64,000 bases of DNA, taken from assembly GCA_010405405.1 (NCBI GenBank), contig MU004240.1:1622814-1686813 (forward strand). Direction: 5' to 3'. The DNA is from Microthyrium microscopicum (lineage: Eukaryota > Ascomycota > Dothideomycetes > Microthyriales > Microthyriaceae). Made by a program: the position numbers and the translations under genes. Below are positions 1-13,240 of this stretch, in pieces; within the stretch, counting starts at the first letter, position 1; the number at the start of each line of letters is the position of its first letter. The notes beneath the pieces were generated by a model. It was not told the origin of the DNA. It was given only the letters and a program-made list of their open reading frames with translations, and searched no databases.

Positions 1-3000
1 TTATATCCTTTCTTAAATATTAATTATTCTCTTATAGCCTAATTTAAGATATAGTATATTATAACTATTATCTTTAGTAGCTTTAAAATAACTACTATCT
101 AGTAAACTTTATCTTTCTTTATTAGAATCTTAAGTAGTACTACTTTTAGTATAGCTTCTAAATAAGTTAAGATATAATATATAATAAGATCTATTATCTA
201 GATATACTTTAATAATTTAGTAAAGAAATCTCTTTAAGTATATAGCATATAGTAAAGCTTCTTTTACTACGTACTAATTATTAGCGTACTACTAATAAAG
301 CTTAAGCTTACCTTAATCTAGGTAGAGATCTAGGCTATAACTATATCTTTAAGTATACTTAATATTAAGTAACGAGAATCCTTAAGTTAGTAGTTAATAA
401 GAAATTCTAGTACTACTTATTTATATGCCTTATTATATATATATACTAATACTAGACTAGTAGAGAGAATTAGTTTTACTTTATTAACTCTTAATAAAGG
501 TTTATAAGATAGGTAAAGCTCCTTATACTAATAGCGCTTTTTTAATAGATTAAGCTACTTCTCTTTCTCTTAATATAAGATCTCTTTTAAAGTTATAGTT
601 TTATCTTTTACTACTATATTAATAAATCTAGACTTTTCTCTACTAATTACTTTATTAAGGTAATATTTCTATATTCCTTATAGCATATTACTAAAATATA
701 GAGGTTTTAGCTATTTAGTTTATTATTTTAATCCTATTCTTATTATATTCCTAGCTATAAGGTTTACTACTATATCTACTAGTAGCGCCTTTACCCTTTA
801 TAATTTAGTTATATTAACTATTAATTAATATTTATTTAGTAAAGGTTTTATTAAAAGTTTATTAAGTAATTAGTATAGTAAGATCTACTTTATTATAGTA
901 AGATCTTAAGAATTTATTCTCTCTAGTACGTAAGTTAATCTATAAATAAAAGAAGCTTCTTCTTAGCTAAGCTTTCCTTCTCCTTAAGAGTAAGTCCTAT
1001 TTAGTATAAAGTTAATTACGTATAAATCTTCTAAGTCTTAGGCAAAGTCTATTTCTAAAGCTACGTTTAAACTAATAAGCGTAGTTAAACTCTTAATTTC
1101 TTTCTTATAGTCCTTTCTTCCTTTAAGTATTTTATTAAAGTCTATAATAATAGCATAGGTTAATATAAGTAATAAGTTCTTACGTCCTAGAGCTAATTTA
1201 TTTTAATACTATTAGGAAATATATAAATTAAATAAGTTTAAATATATAAGAATAGCCTTCTAGGATTTATTCCCTTTTAATACTACTTAAGTTAATCTTT
1301 ATACTAGTATTATTCTATCTTTAAAGTTAATATCTAGTCTAAATTTAAAACTTACCTACTTTCTAAAATCCTATAAAAAATCTTATAAGATCTAAGTTAT
1401 TATTAAAGAAATAAGTATAGTCTAGCTTTCTAAATTAATATTCCCTTCTCTACCTAAGTTACGTTATAATAATAAGTTTTAAAGAGCCTTAATTATTAAA
1501 GATCTCAAAATCTTTATTCTTCCTTAATACTTTAAATAATATATACTTACTACCTATATATAGTCTTATACTAATTTTTTAAGTTCTTTAAAGAGAAACT
1601 ATCCTTTCTCTTATAAGTTCTTTAAGCTAAACTATATAGTTTAAGTAGCCTTAAGCATAAGATATTTTGTATTAAGGTTATTAATTAACCCTAACATTAT
1701 TAGTATAGTAGTATCTATTAGATCTTACTAATCTAATAAGCTTAAATTATTTCTACGATCTATAATAGAAATATTACTTTTATAGTTTTATAATATTTTT
1801 AATTACTCTACTAAATCTATAATAGAATTAAGCAAAGAAGCTTAAGTAATTAAATCCTTTTACTAAGTAGATTTTTCCTTAGCTTCTAAAAATAATACGT
1901 TTAAACTAATAGTAATAAAGAATTACTTATTTTATATATTTAACTCTTCTTCTACTAAAGAAAAGATTAGAATTTATAACTAATCTCCTATCCCTTTTTT
2001 TCCTAATTCTTTAGGTAATAAAAAAAGTATATTTAAACTATTAATAATAAGTTCTAAGTAATATCTATATAAAAATACTTATCTAATAGATAAATACTAT
2101 ATATTACTTAGTCCTAGTATAAAGAGTTCCTAATATACTAAATTCTATAAAAGATTAAATATACTTAAACTTATAAGTAACGCCTCTAATAGATTAATAT
2201 AGAGCTAATCTTCTAGTATATATATAAAGTCTTAATAAGGATTTTATAATAAATCTTTATCTAACTCCTCTATAAGTATATCTTTTTTAGCTACGTTTAA
2301 AGAAATAAGAGTACTCCTAAGCCTAAAATTAATACTACTAAATTCTACTTTATAAAAAGATTCTCTAGTAACTAACTATATATAGCCTTCCTTTACTAGT
2401 TATTTACCCTAATTATAAAAAATAACTATTAGCTAGTTAATACTTAAGCTTTTTAGAAGCTTTATAGTTAAATATATTATAATTAACTTTTCTTATTACC
2501 TTATACGTTATAACTTTCTTTCTTCTTATCTATCTAAGCATATTCTAAGCTATACTAAAGACTCCTCTTTAAATAATAACTTACCTACGTTTAAATATAT
2601 TTTCTTAACTAGGCTTATTCTATTTAATATACTTAAATATATAAATAATAAATATTATTATAATTAGGCTTCCTAGCTAAGTAAAAAGTCTAAAGAAATT
2701 TACACTAAATAACTAAAGATTCCTTACGTTACTAAATTATTAGGGCAGTAGGCTTAAGTTATTATAAAGAAGAGGAATAAGTATAAGTAGTAGTTATATA
2801 AATTTATTAAATATTCTTAGTATACTATTTCTAAATAAGACTTATAATTATATATTTCCTTATAGTTAATATTATTAAGGTTAATATAATCTTTAGAACT
2901 AGTCTTTTACTTAATTTTCTTTTCTCTTCTAAACTTAAGACTACTAACGCCTATATACTTTATAATTATACTATATATTATACCTATAGTAAAAGTATAT

Positions 3001-6000
3001 TTTATAAATAAAGTATATATATAAGGCTCTATATATTTAAATACGCTAATAGTCTTTAAAGTATCTACTAGTAAAGTACTTTTAAAGGCTATTAAATAAC
3101 CTTTATTAGTATATCTTAAGTTAACTCTAAAGCGCTAATTAATAATGTCTTTATAGCTTTATAATCCTCTTTACTTAAGTTTTAGATTAAGACTTATTAA
3201 CAAACTTTATCTATAACTCTTATTAATTTCTTATTATCTACTAAGTAAGTATAATATTTAGTATTTAAGGCTAAGCTAATCTATTAAACTACTAATAAAA
3301 ATTATAAAAAGACTTCCTTTACTAATTTATAAATTAGGAAGATAAGTTTATCTACCTAAGGAAGTAAATCTCTTAAGGCGACTTATATCTTAGGCTTCTC
3401 TCTCTTTATCTTATTATAATAATAAGAATCTAAAATAACTTAATAATTCTTCTTATTAACTACTATAAAAAGCCTATACTTACTCTACTTTAGTATACTT
3501 ATACTTTTAAACTAATAAAAACTTAAAAGAATGCTATAGCAAACTATTTCTAAAATAAGATAGTATTAAACGCTATAAATAGTACTACTAATATTAAGAA
3601 TAACCTTTACTCTTATATTTAGAATAAATTAAGAGCTACTAATAAAAGTAATATATATTAGCTTAAACTTTTACTTCTTAAGACCTATCTTCTTAGCTAT
3701 ATAAATATTAATAAAGTTTATAATAAAGCCTTTATCTAAAAAAACTTTATATAAAATATATTCTTTTCTAACTAGTATAGTAATATATACCTAAGTATAG
3801 AAAATATATCTTAATACGTTAGTATCTAAGACTAAATAACTATATAAAGTATTCTTAGTAATAGCCTTTATTAATTACTTATTAATATCTATAAAGTTTA
3901 CTCTATATACTATATTTAAAGTATCTATCTAATCTTTCTTTACTATTAATATACAATAATTAGTATTAGCTAAGGTTACTTATAGAAAAGTTAAGCTTTA
4001 AATATGTCCCTTAGTAGTAAGAATTACCTTTTTAAGCTAAGTATTATATACTACTATTTACTCCTTTATCTAAGCTTTATTTTCTTATTAAATCTTATCT
4101 TTATAAGACTAAGTTATAAGAGAGATTACCTTATCTTACTATAATATTATACCTAGCTATTAAATAAAGTAAGAAGAGCAATTTATAATATCTTCTACTA
4201 TAATGCTATCTTCTAGGCTAATAAGATGCCTAAGTAAAATCTTAGTAATATTTATAAGGCCCTTCCTCTTTATTCCTTTAAAAGGTTAAAATTTTAAAAT
4301 CTTAGTACCTTTAAAGAACTTAAAATTATTATCTATATCTAAGTCCTAATTATCTAGTTAAGCCTAGGTTTTATAAAGGCGTAGATTTTTATCTTTATTA
4401 TTATTAATATTATATTAAGTATGTTTAACTATATTAGCTAAAGTAGTATTTTTAAATTCTATACCTTCTAACTATAAAGTTAACTTACTAGCTTTATTCT
4501 TATCCTAACTTAGACTAAAAGTATCTATACTATTAACGTACCTACGCTAAGTAAGCTCTTCCTAATCTTTATTATTAGTATTATAAAATCTATTCCTAAT
4601 CTTAGGTCTCTAAATGCTAAGATAATAATCTCTAATAACCTTATTTACTTCCTACTATAATACTTATACTACTACTATTATTAAAAGATTTATAAAAGTA
4701 GAATAGTTTAAAGAAAGTTACTACTATTAGCTATTAGGTTATTCTTTCTAATAGTAAATTAGATAGTTATTCCTTTTTATACCTAGTACGCTATAACTAA
4801 AGTAAGTTAATAATTAGTATTTATTAGTACTATAAGAATTATAATAACTTAATTAGTTCTAATTATCTAAATAGTTATAAGTATTACTAAAAGGTCTTAA
4901 CTAGCTAACTCTCTATAGCGTAAGTAAAGCTAATATTAAAGAATTTAAATCTCCCTAATACTATTATTTATTATTAGCTAGCTATATAGAATAGCTTCTA
5001 AGTCTTTATTAAGAATAAATTAGTTAATACTATTACTAAAGCTATATATATTCCTACTAGCCTCTTATCTAGTTAGGCTAACTACTCTAGTTATATAAAA
5101 GCTAAGAATTATTTATTTAGGTATTCTAATTATTCTAAGGATAATTTTATCTTAGCTATAATTATAAAGCTAAAGTTAATATTATTACTACCTATCTTAA
5201 CAAGTTAGCTAAATCTTAAATCTATAAGTTAGTACGTAATTAGTCTTTAGCCTTAACTTTTTTAAGTAAGTAAGCCTTATTAAAGACGTAAATAACAAAC
5301 TCTATAGCTTTCTTAAAGGTAATATTATAATACTTTACTTAGTTAAAGCAATAATTAACTATAATTATTTCTCTATAGTTATAAATTATATTAAAATAAA
5401 TATTCTAATTATATAACTTCCTAACAATATAAAAGAAATTATAAAACTTATTAATATAATTATTAATAGATATAGCTTCTCTAACTATAGTCTTAGCCTT
5501 CTCTAAGGTATTAAAAATTAGCATTTAATTTCATCTATCTATCTTAATAGTTAAGATTTATATAAAATTATTATATATATAGCCTTAAGCAATATTACGT
5601 ACTTAGTTCTATTCTTAGATAAGTAAAGTAAAGTTAGTAACTATAAGGCCTCTAGTAACCTTATTTTCTAAGTCTTTAATCTCTTTATTAAAACCTTAAT
5701 TAAAACTATTACTATAAAGCAAGATTTTAGCTAATTAATAATAACTACTAACATAAGCCTAAATATCTTAATTATAAAAGCTATTAAATTTATTAATTAG
5801 GATAGATCTAGTAAATAAATAAATTAAAAAATCTAGATTACTATACTAGCTTATAATATAGGCGCTACCTTAATCTCTTATAATAAAAGAAGTAGTAAAA
5901 GATTATTTATTAAATTTACTATCTAAAATAAATAATATAAATAATTATTTCTTCTTCCTAAGAGAAGAAACTAAAGAAGATTTTTTAAAGAATACTAGTA

Positions 6001-7430
6001 CTTTAACTTTAGTTAGTAGGCTAAAGTTCTACTTAAGGTAGTATAAAGTATACTATTAGTATTATTTATAAAAAGTTCTAAGAAAGCAAGTAGCCTTAAT
6101 TACTATAATACTAAAAAATAGAAACTTAAGTATATCTAATAAAATAGATATATAAAAGCCTTAGATTTCTATTAGTAATAATAATAAAATTTATAAAGGC
6201 CTTCTAAGTATAGTTACTAAGAGATTAACGTTTAATAAAGCTAATAATACTCTCTCTTAAATAAGAGTACTAGGTTAGAAGGGTAATAAATCTTATTAAT
6301 AGTTTTTAAACTATAGTTAATAACTTTAATCTAGGCTAAATAACTCTTCCTCTCTATTTATTCCTATATTACTTAGAATAATAAGCTAGCTATAGTAATA
6401 ATAAGAAGTAAGAAGTTTCTTAAGGCTAACTTTAAAAAGTAAAGTAGTATAATATTAAATTAAATTAATAAGTATAAAATAATATATATAAAAGTATAAT
6501 AGATAAAAGTAATAAAGATTAAGAGAAGAAAAAGTCCTTAAGGCCCCCTAATCTTAGCCTAGTAGTTATAGAGTAAAAGTATAAGCTAGTAAATAATCTA
6601 ATCTAAAGAAGTCTTATTTATAAGATGCTTCTAATAAAGAAGTTATAATAGTAGGCCTAAATTATAAAATAATAGCTTAGTAGTTAAACTTATATAAATT
6701 TAAAAATCTTGCCTACTAGCAATCTAATTATAGTATTATCTATAAGTTTAATAGTAACTTTATTCTAGCTAGAAAGTTAACTATAATATTAAAAATTATA
6801 CTACTTACTATAAATAACTAGTATATAGCTATATATCTTTATAGTATATAAGAACTATTATTTTGTATAGTAAGAACTACTCTAAAAGTATATAGTTAAA
6901 CTAATAGTAATAAGGGTACTAATATTTAGCTAGCTTAGTTGCTTTTTACTTTCTTATTATATTTTAATAGTTACTATATTCCTTATAGATAATTACTATC
7001 TATTAATTTAAATTTAATACTTTAAATACGCTTAATAGTTTAATAATACTTATAGCTATTTATTATTTTATATTAGCTACTATAAGCGTACTAGATTATT
7101 TAGATTTACTTTCTATTAGCTTATAGCTAGTATTTATTCTATATTAATTTATTATCTTTTAGATTACTTATTCGTTATTAGAGCTTATTATTTATTATCT
7201 AATTATATTACTTAATTATATAAGGTTTAGAAGGTCTATAGTTTAGCCCCTAATTTAATTATATATAAACCTCTAAACAAGCTAGCGCTTCTACTATATA
7301 TTTAAATATACGTTATAAAATCTAGAGGACAAGAAAATATAAATTAAATATAGAAGACGTACTCAATTTAGCTATATAATATATATCTTAATAATTAAAG
7401 TAAGTTAAGATCTTACCTATTCCTATGCCT
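1..7430. repeat. AT-rich, RIP-like repeat block (old mobile-element relics)
   Basis: The block is dominated by A and T, with very many TA steps and almost no CG or CA. It holds no open frame of useful length on either strand and ends sharply near 7430, where normal base composition returns. This is the signature of repeat-induced point mutation acting on transposon copies in Pezizomycotina. Faint coding-like stretches are visible on the minus strand at about 4.1-6.3 kb, but I could not assign a family: a retroelement is possible and more than one element may be present. No terminal repeats were recognised and the left end lies outside the window. It is heavily broken and old. Confidence 0.85.
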
Positions 7431-8459
7431 TTAGACGTAGTCCGCGCCATTAGGTCTATGCAGTGCTAAGGACCATAGGTTAGTAATCTAGCTATCAGCG
7501 AGAGGTTACACCCAGGGTTGCCAACGCTAAGCCTATCTAGGACGTCCCCAGAAGAGTCTCATATGCACATGCCTATTTGGGGTCACGGTGGATAACCTTA
7601 AAGAGCTCTCCATGGTCGTCTTGCTCAAGCCATCATGAAGCTTGGACGACTTCGTGCCAACTACTGCTCTGGGTTGCGTGGCGTGGGCATTGAGCAGGTC
7701 ACTACTTTTCTCTATCCTTTATCGAATCATGTTTAAAAGTGTTGATATGGTAGCGAGTATCAAACTCACAGAACCGCCACAAACCCTTTCAATTTGCCTC
7801 CATATACAGCCTATAGTCATCACTTACTGGCATCGTCTCTTCCAGTTTTGCTTGCTTTTACAGGTATCCTTCGACGAGCCTCCATAGTATCTTTTTCTGG
7901 AACATCCTGCCCACGATATGAATTGCGGGAGTGGCCGGTCGAGTTGCGGAGCTGCCCTATAGGGAACAAAACATACCTGTCGCATTCAGCTGAGTGACAA
8001 TAAGATAGATTAGAATACCAACTACCTGACACCATCTTCCGGATGGTGCCTATCAGAACACATTAGCATGAAAGCATGGTGATGGACAACAAAGCCAATG
8101 GCTGAAACGAAGACGGCTGATCTGCCCCGGCCATCAAAGCTATCTTGAAGGCATTGTATCCAGTTTGGGAAATTTCAAAAGCCATGTTGAGAGAACAGTA
8201 CCAGGATGCTGAAATTACCCTGGCGATCTCGTGAGGCTCAAGACGAGAACCATGATATTGCTCTTTCACTGGATCGAAACGGCAGGGTTATTCATAGTGT
8301 TCAAGTGTGCTTCTGCAGGAGGTAGGCTTGTATTACTATGAGTATGGCGGATATTATCTGTAATCCCCTAAGGTATTATGCCTCAGTAAAAAATGTACAG
8401 TGAGGTGAGTTCAAACGCTAAGACAATGCTCCAACGCCGACCGTAATGATTAATCATGT
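7431..8459. other. Intergenic stretch beside the repeat block
   Basis: Base composition is normal. Only short unconvincing frames occur (for example 7642-7887 plus and 8063-8269 minus), without recognisable domains or splice logic. The right part should contain the 3' untranslated region of the fatty acid hydroxylase gene. I see no RNA gene. Confidence 0.6.
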
Positions 8460-9726
8460 TCATGAAGTCTTTAGGACTTTAGGTTGCTTCGTCAATAGTT
8501 CTGTGCCAAAGACGCGATCCCAGAATGGGCTGGTTACACCAAAGCCATTTTGATAATCGGCAAAATGATGGGCGAGATGGTACTTCTTCAGTTCCCGATA
8601 ATATGCAGGCAGACTTAGTGATCAATGTTAGCAGCTGTCAATAGTTCGAACTAGGATATGCTTACTTTCGGTGATGGAGGAAGTAGTGGGTTAGATCGTA
8701 GCAGACGTAACCGAAAATACCACCACAGAAAACAGCCACAGCTGCATACCAGTTGTATGAGAAAACGGCATGTGCAAGATACCAGAATGGTGTAGCGAGA
8801 ATAACGAATAACGTCGGTGGCATGACTAGACGGTATTTATCCATTGGCAAGTAATGATGGATACCATGCATCAGGAAATGTAACGTAATTCCCACTCGAT
8901 TGTCAGGGAGATAGCTACTACGGTCAGTTTTCCATTCTCATACATGCACTTGGCTAACTTACTCATCAAGGTGAAACAAGAATCTATGCAAGCCATATTC
9001 AACAAGAGTCCAAAGACCCAAGCCAAGAATCCAATAAGAAGCCACCTCCGTCTTGGAAGAGAGTCCTTGTGAAGCGATATATGTGCCGTATGCTATGCAA
9101 GGAAGCCAGACCATAGGTATAATGTACCAAGCGGTTTTGCTCAAAGGCTCTAAAAAGTTTCCGAATAGAGGTGCCGAATCGCCACCCTTGTAGTGCCTTG
9201 GTCGATGAACTTGCTCGAGGTAAAATTCCCTTGAGAAACCACCATTCCAGACTTGCATTAAAAGTGGTTTGTTCAGGTCCAAAAACTTATGAGTTTTGTA
9301 ATCCTGACTGGGGTCGGTTTCCTTTGAAAGATCTTCCGCACAAGATAATCCAGTCGCTTGGTAGACAGTCCTGCCTTCAGCATCTGAGAGCTCCTTCGCC
9401 CCATTAGCGGAAGGAGGTAGAGGGACTATGCCATCAGGATGATCGCTATTTGTGGCAGCGTTTATCACCGATTCGGTGACTAGATATCCGATCAAGTTGT
9501 CTTCTAATATCTCGTAGGCGACCTCAGTGTGTTCATGGGAAATTTCGTCGGCCATGATCGCGGATACATCGGTGCCAGCATGATCAAGTATAAGATCACC
9601 ACCGCCCGGGTGGTCATCGATGAAATCCGTGACATCGTAGACCTTCTTCCCTATAGTTACGTAGCATGATTTGGCGGTAGTATGCGACTGGACGTCGGCC
9701 ACTGATATATTTGGAAGAGACGCCAT
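8460..9726 (-). CDS. SCS7: Fatty acid 2-hydroxylase (inositolphosphorylceramide hydroxylase), SCS7/FA2H family
   Basis: This is an ER membrane enzyme that 2-hydroxylates the very-long-chain fatty acid of ceramides. Three exons are inferred: 9726-8963, 8914-8666 and 8613-8460, with 48 and 52 bp GT-AG introns. They give 388 residues, close to yeast Scs7 (384). The N-terminus is a cytochrome b5 domain with the heme motif HPGGG (His39) and a second heme His near 64-66. The C-terminal part is the di-iron hydroxylase with histidine boxes HRFLFH, HFLMHGIHH, HYFLHH and HLAHHF, between hydrophobic segments. The start is the ATG at 9726 (MASLPN); an in-frame upstream ATG at 9755-9765 lacks family support. 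The C-terminal exon reads FADYQNGFGVTSPFWDRVFG, as in the family. Identity is secure; the exact start is likely. Confidence 0.94.
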
Positions 9727-10573
9727 AGTGTTGATTGTGTGAGCGGAAGCGGGCGGGAGGAGCATTGGGGAAGGTAGGATGTGCGAGGGACCAGAAACTG
9801 GTACTAGATAGGAGAGACAATATACAAAAGTCAGAAAGGGAGAAATGAAGAATAGTTAAGTGTAGAGTCAACCGTTGTGTCTCGTGCTCACCATGAGTTT
9901 GGCCACTGTGGATCGAGAAGCTCCTGACGATTAATTCTACGGATCGCGTTTTGGGGAAAGCGCGTTCGGTTCCGCGATTAGATGGAGTCTGATAAGATCA
10001 AGTCAATTACAAGTGCAAGATTCTGAACTGCAATGATTGGCTATCAGTCAACACTGCCAAGAAACTACCGACTTCATCAGGCTGACTTGCACTCAGCCTT
10101 CCTGTTCGGATGCGGCTGTATTATCTGGGACTTCAATGTCTTGCTATCCAAAGTCAATGCAAATCAGTACTCAAGATTGCGCTTCTAGACTTGAGCATTC
10201 GAGGCAATAATATGGAGGATAACTTGAGGCTTTGAACAATGGCTCCGAACGTTTTTGGAGCAACTCCAAAAGAAAAGCAAAAACATGCCGCAACTAGCGC
10301 GGATGCCAATAAAGTACAGTGCGCATGCATATATTCTACGCCCTGCCTGCCCCTGACAGTTGCTCCCGGCGGCTAGAAGCTTAAGGTTGGCTCCTGAATA
10401 GAAAGCTAGAACTTCCCCGGGTTCCAGGATGGTATTTGCTGAGTTTCCTCAGGAAGCTCATCAATACGGCACTTTCAAGCAGCATTACCCCTTCCAAGGT
10501 CTATTGTCTCCCTCGTTACTGGAGGTCGAATCCTCTCCCTGATTGTTGAATCCTGTGCTCGCACACGAGTACA
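9727..10573. promoter_or_regulatory. Divergent intergenic region between SCS7-like and hydrolase-ankyrin genes
   Basis: About 850 bp separate two divergently transcribed genes, so both promoters should lie here. I see no clear TATA box, repeat or RNA gene. Confidence 0.5.
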
Positions 10574-12893
10574 GTGATGAAGCCGCGATGGTTGCAACGC
10601 TTTTCTAGAAGCGCTTCGAGAGCAAACACAGAAATCCCAGCTTCTACAAACAGTGTTTCAACACCTTCCACTAGCATATCAGCGCCTCCTACGAGTATTT
10701 CGACTCCTGCTACCTTACCAACCGAAACATTCTACCCCTCTGGCATCAAGCTACTCTACGGCGCAGAAAATGCGATAATCGAGTGAGTTTCTACACTCTT
10801 CCGTTCACAAGCGTCTTCTCATTTGAGTGGTAATGGTAATCAACATATGTCAATTTGCTGATTTCTGGGATTTTTGTACACAGCATTCTATTCATTCACG
10901 GCCTCACCGGAGATCGCGAGAAGTCATGGACGACGCAAGGGAGCGTAGCTACATTGTGGCCTCAGTCTTTGCTACCGGCCAGAATCCCAAATGCTCGAGT
11001 TCTCACTTTCGGCTATGATGCGCATGTGGCAGATTGGCGAGGGATGGTGTCGAAGAATAGGATTGGAAACCATGCAATGAACCTTCTTACCACCCTTGCA
11101 ACGTACAGAGAGGACGATGACAGCGTACGATTCAGGTAATAATGTAGTTTTCGTGAAGGAAAGACTGACTATCGCAGGATCAACGACCAATAATATTTGT
11201 CTGCCATAGTTTAGGTGGTCTCGTATGCGAAGATGTAAGTTTCCGCGAAAGTTTTGCCAGAAAATCACGTCAATAACAATACTAGGCTCTTCTGTTGGCC
11301 AGGCAGCGACCAGAGCAGCATCTTCAAAGAATCCTCGAATGCACTCGTGGCATTGTCTTCTTTGGCACCCCACATCATGGCTCAGGTCTTGCAAACTGGG
11401 CAGATAAGTTGGCTGTTGCGATTGGTCTTCTTAAGCAAACCAACCCAGAAATCCTAGCAGTACTCAAAAGCGATTCTGAGGTTCTTGCTCGCATCCAAGA
11501 GGGCTTTCATGCTATGATGAGGCAACTCAATCAGACGGGCCGCATACCGATTGATATCACTTGTTTTTATGAAGAGCTACCATTACCAGGCATTGGTGTC
11601 GTAAGTTGAGAACATACTCTTCTCCCCATCCTCTGGGTCACTAACTCTTGCTTTTCAGGTGGTTCCTTCTCATTCGGCTGTTTTGCCTGGCTACACGCCT
11701 ATTGGCATACGGCGAAATCATATGGATATGATTAGATTCGGAAGTATGGACGATCCAGGCTTCACCGCTGTAGCTGGCGAGCTTCGTCGCTGGGTGAAGA
11801 GACTTGATTTATCTACCACTGCTCGGCAACCTGAGCCTCCATTGATCGAGGTGCCAATGAACAATAGTGCTGAAAGGACGGATAGTCCGCCACATCAAAC
11901 ATTACCGGGCAGCGTTCCATCTACAAGCAGTACGCCAGCTGTGCCGCCAACTCCTGATCCTACTTTTAGAGGCGGTCAAAGCCCAATAGCCGCGGGAGGT
12001 GACGTCAAAATCGGCAACTCTGAGCAGAACCTGTCTGGTAACTTTTATGGCAGTGTTCAAATATCCCAGTATGCAAAGCCTCTCAAAATTATCTGAAAAG
12101 TAATGCTGACTTTAGGACTTGCAGATCACATCCATTCGCTGCGCACTTACCACAAGCAAATATGGGCCCGAATGAACGTCAATTGTTAAAAATAGCCGGT
12201 AAAGGAGATGTTGTTGAGGGTCTCAGGCTCATAGAGACCAAGGCCAATATAGATTCAATCAATGAGGAAGGCCAATCTGCTCTGACAATGGCTATCAGAG
12301 GGCAGCACATGGAATTTGTTCAACTCCTCCTAGACCGCGGAGCCACGACAGAGCGTAGCGGATTCCTCGTACATAAGCCACTACACGTCGCAGTTAGGAG
12401 CCGGAACGTAAAGATATCGGAACTTCTACTCAACCACGGCGCAGATATCGATGAAACCACAGCCCGCGGTACCGTCCTTGGTATCGCAAGCAGTCAGGGC
12501 GATGAGCCCATGATGGACTTGCTTCTTAACAGGCACGCGGATCCTGACATGGAGCCGCCCCTCTCGCCAATGTATAGCGCTATCATCGCTAGGAAAGAGT
12601 CTGTTATCCGGAAGTTACTAAAGTACGGGGCTGGAGCACACGACTTGCAGAAAGCGGCTGTCATGACCATCCGGAGGTTGACGCCGGCCTGTCAAAACCT
12701 CCTACGAGCCTGGGCGTTGCAACACTATGAACAATACGTTAAGACGCTGCGAAAAGTATCTTCGGACGGGGAGCAGAAAAAAGCTGCACTTGTCTCGGCA
12801 TTGAGGTGTGCAAATCAACATGGCCACAAAGAAGTCGAATCTCTTTTCTTGGAAATAGCAAGGGACGTAGGGATATCCGTTGGTCAAGAGTAA
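10574..12893 (+). CDS. Alpha/beta serine hydrolase fused to ankyrin repeats
   Basis: Six exons are inferred: 10574-10782, 10884-11124, 11178-11234, 11286-11600, 11659-12068 and 12125-12893, giving 666 residues. Residues about 55-320 form an alpha/beta hydrolase of the type found at the N-terminus of fungal NLR-like proteins. It has FIHGLTGD (oxyanion loop), VCHSLGGLVCEDA with nucleophile Ser161, IVFFGTPHHGSGLANWADKL and a likely catalytic His295 (RRNHMDM). A Ser/Pro/Thr-rich linker leads to a Gly/Asn-rich segment at about 387-410 (GGDVKIGN then GNFYGSVQIS), followed by about four ankyrin repeats at 429-600. There is no NACHT or NB-ARC ATPase between effector and repeats. The exon 2 donor is a weak GTACGA at 11125; the stronger downstream GTAATA would lead to a stop. 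A role in self/non-self recognition or stress is inference; substrate unknown. Confidence 0.85.
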
Positions 12894-13240
12894 TGTTTGA
12901 TGAGTGAGGCCGGGAGATCAAAACAATATGGTCGCAAATCAGCTAATATTTCTGACTTTGGCTCTTAATCTGGACCTTTTTTAGTCCATATTCTTTCTTT
13001 GAGCAATGTTTCATGCTTTTTTCACGCGTAAGGTACCTGAAATTTCCAGAATGTATACTTCTCCTCGTCAGGAAGTCATTAGGTAAGAGATATCTTGGTT
13101 CAAGAAGACAAGCTCTCTGGCACTAGTTGTGCCCCTCCTCTCATATCCGGCAATATCAGTAGCATTGTAAAGATACTCTATCATCTGCTTTGGCTACCAA
13201 ATGCTTTGCGGTATTTCCAAAGTAACTATTCTTTGCCAAG
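12894..13240. other. Short intergenic region
   Basis: It holds the 3' end of the hydrolase-ankyrin transcript and the promoter of the acetyltransferase gene. Nothing else was recognised. Confidence 0.5.

Noticed and set aside
10510-10550. tRNA B-box-like GGTCGAATCC
   Set aside because: One base short of the consensus, and no acceptor stem or A-box at the right distance.
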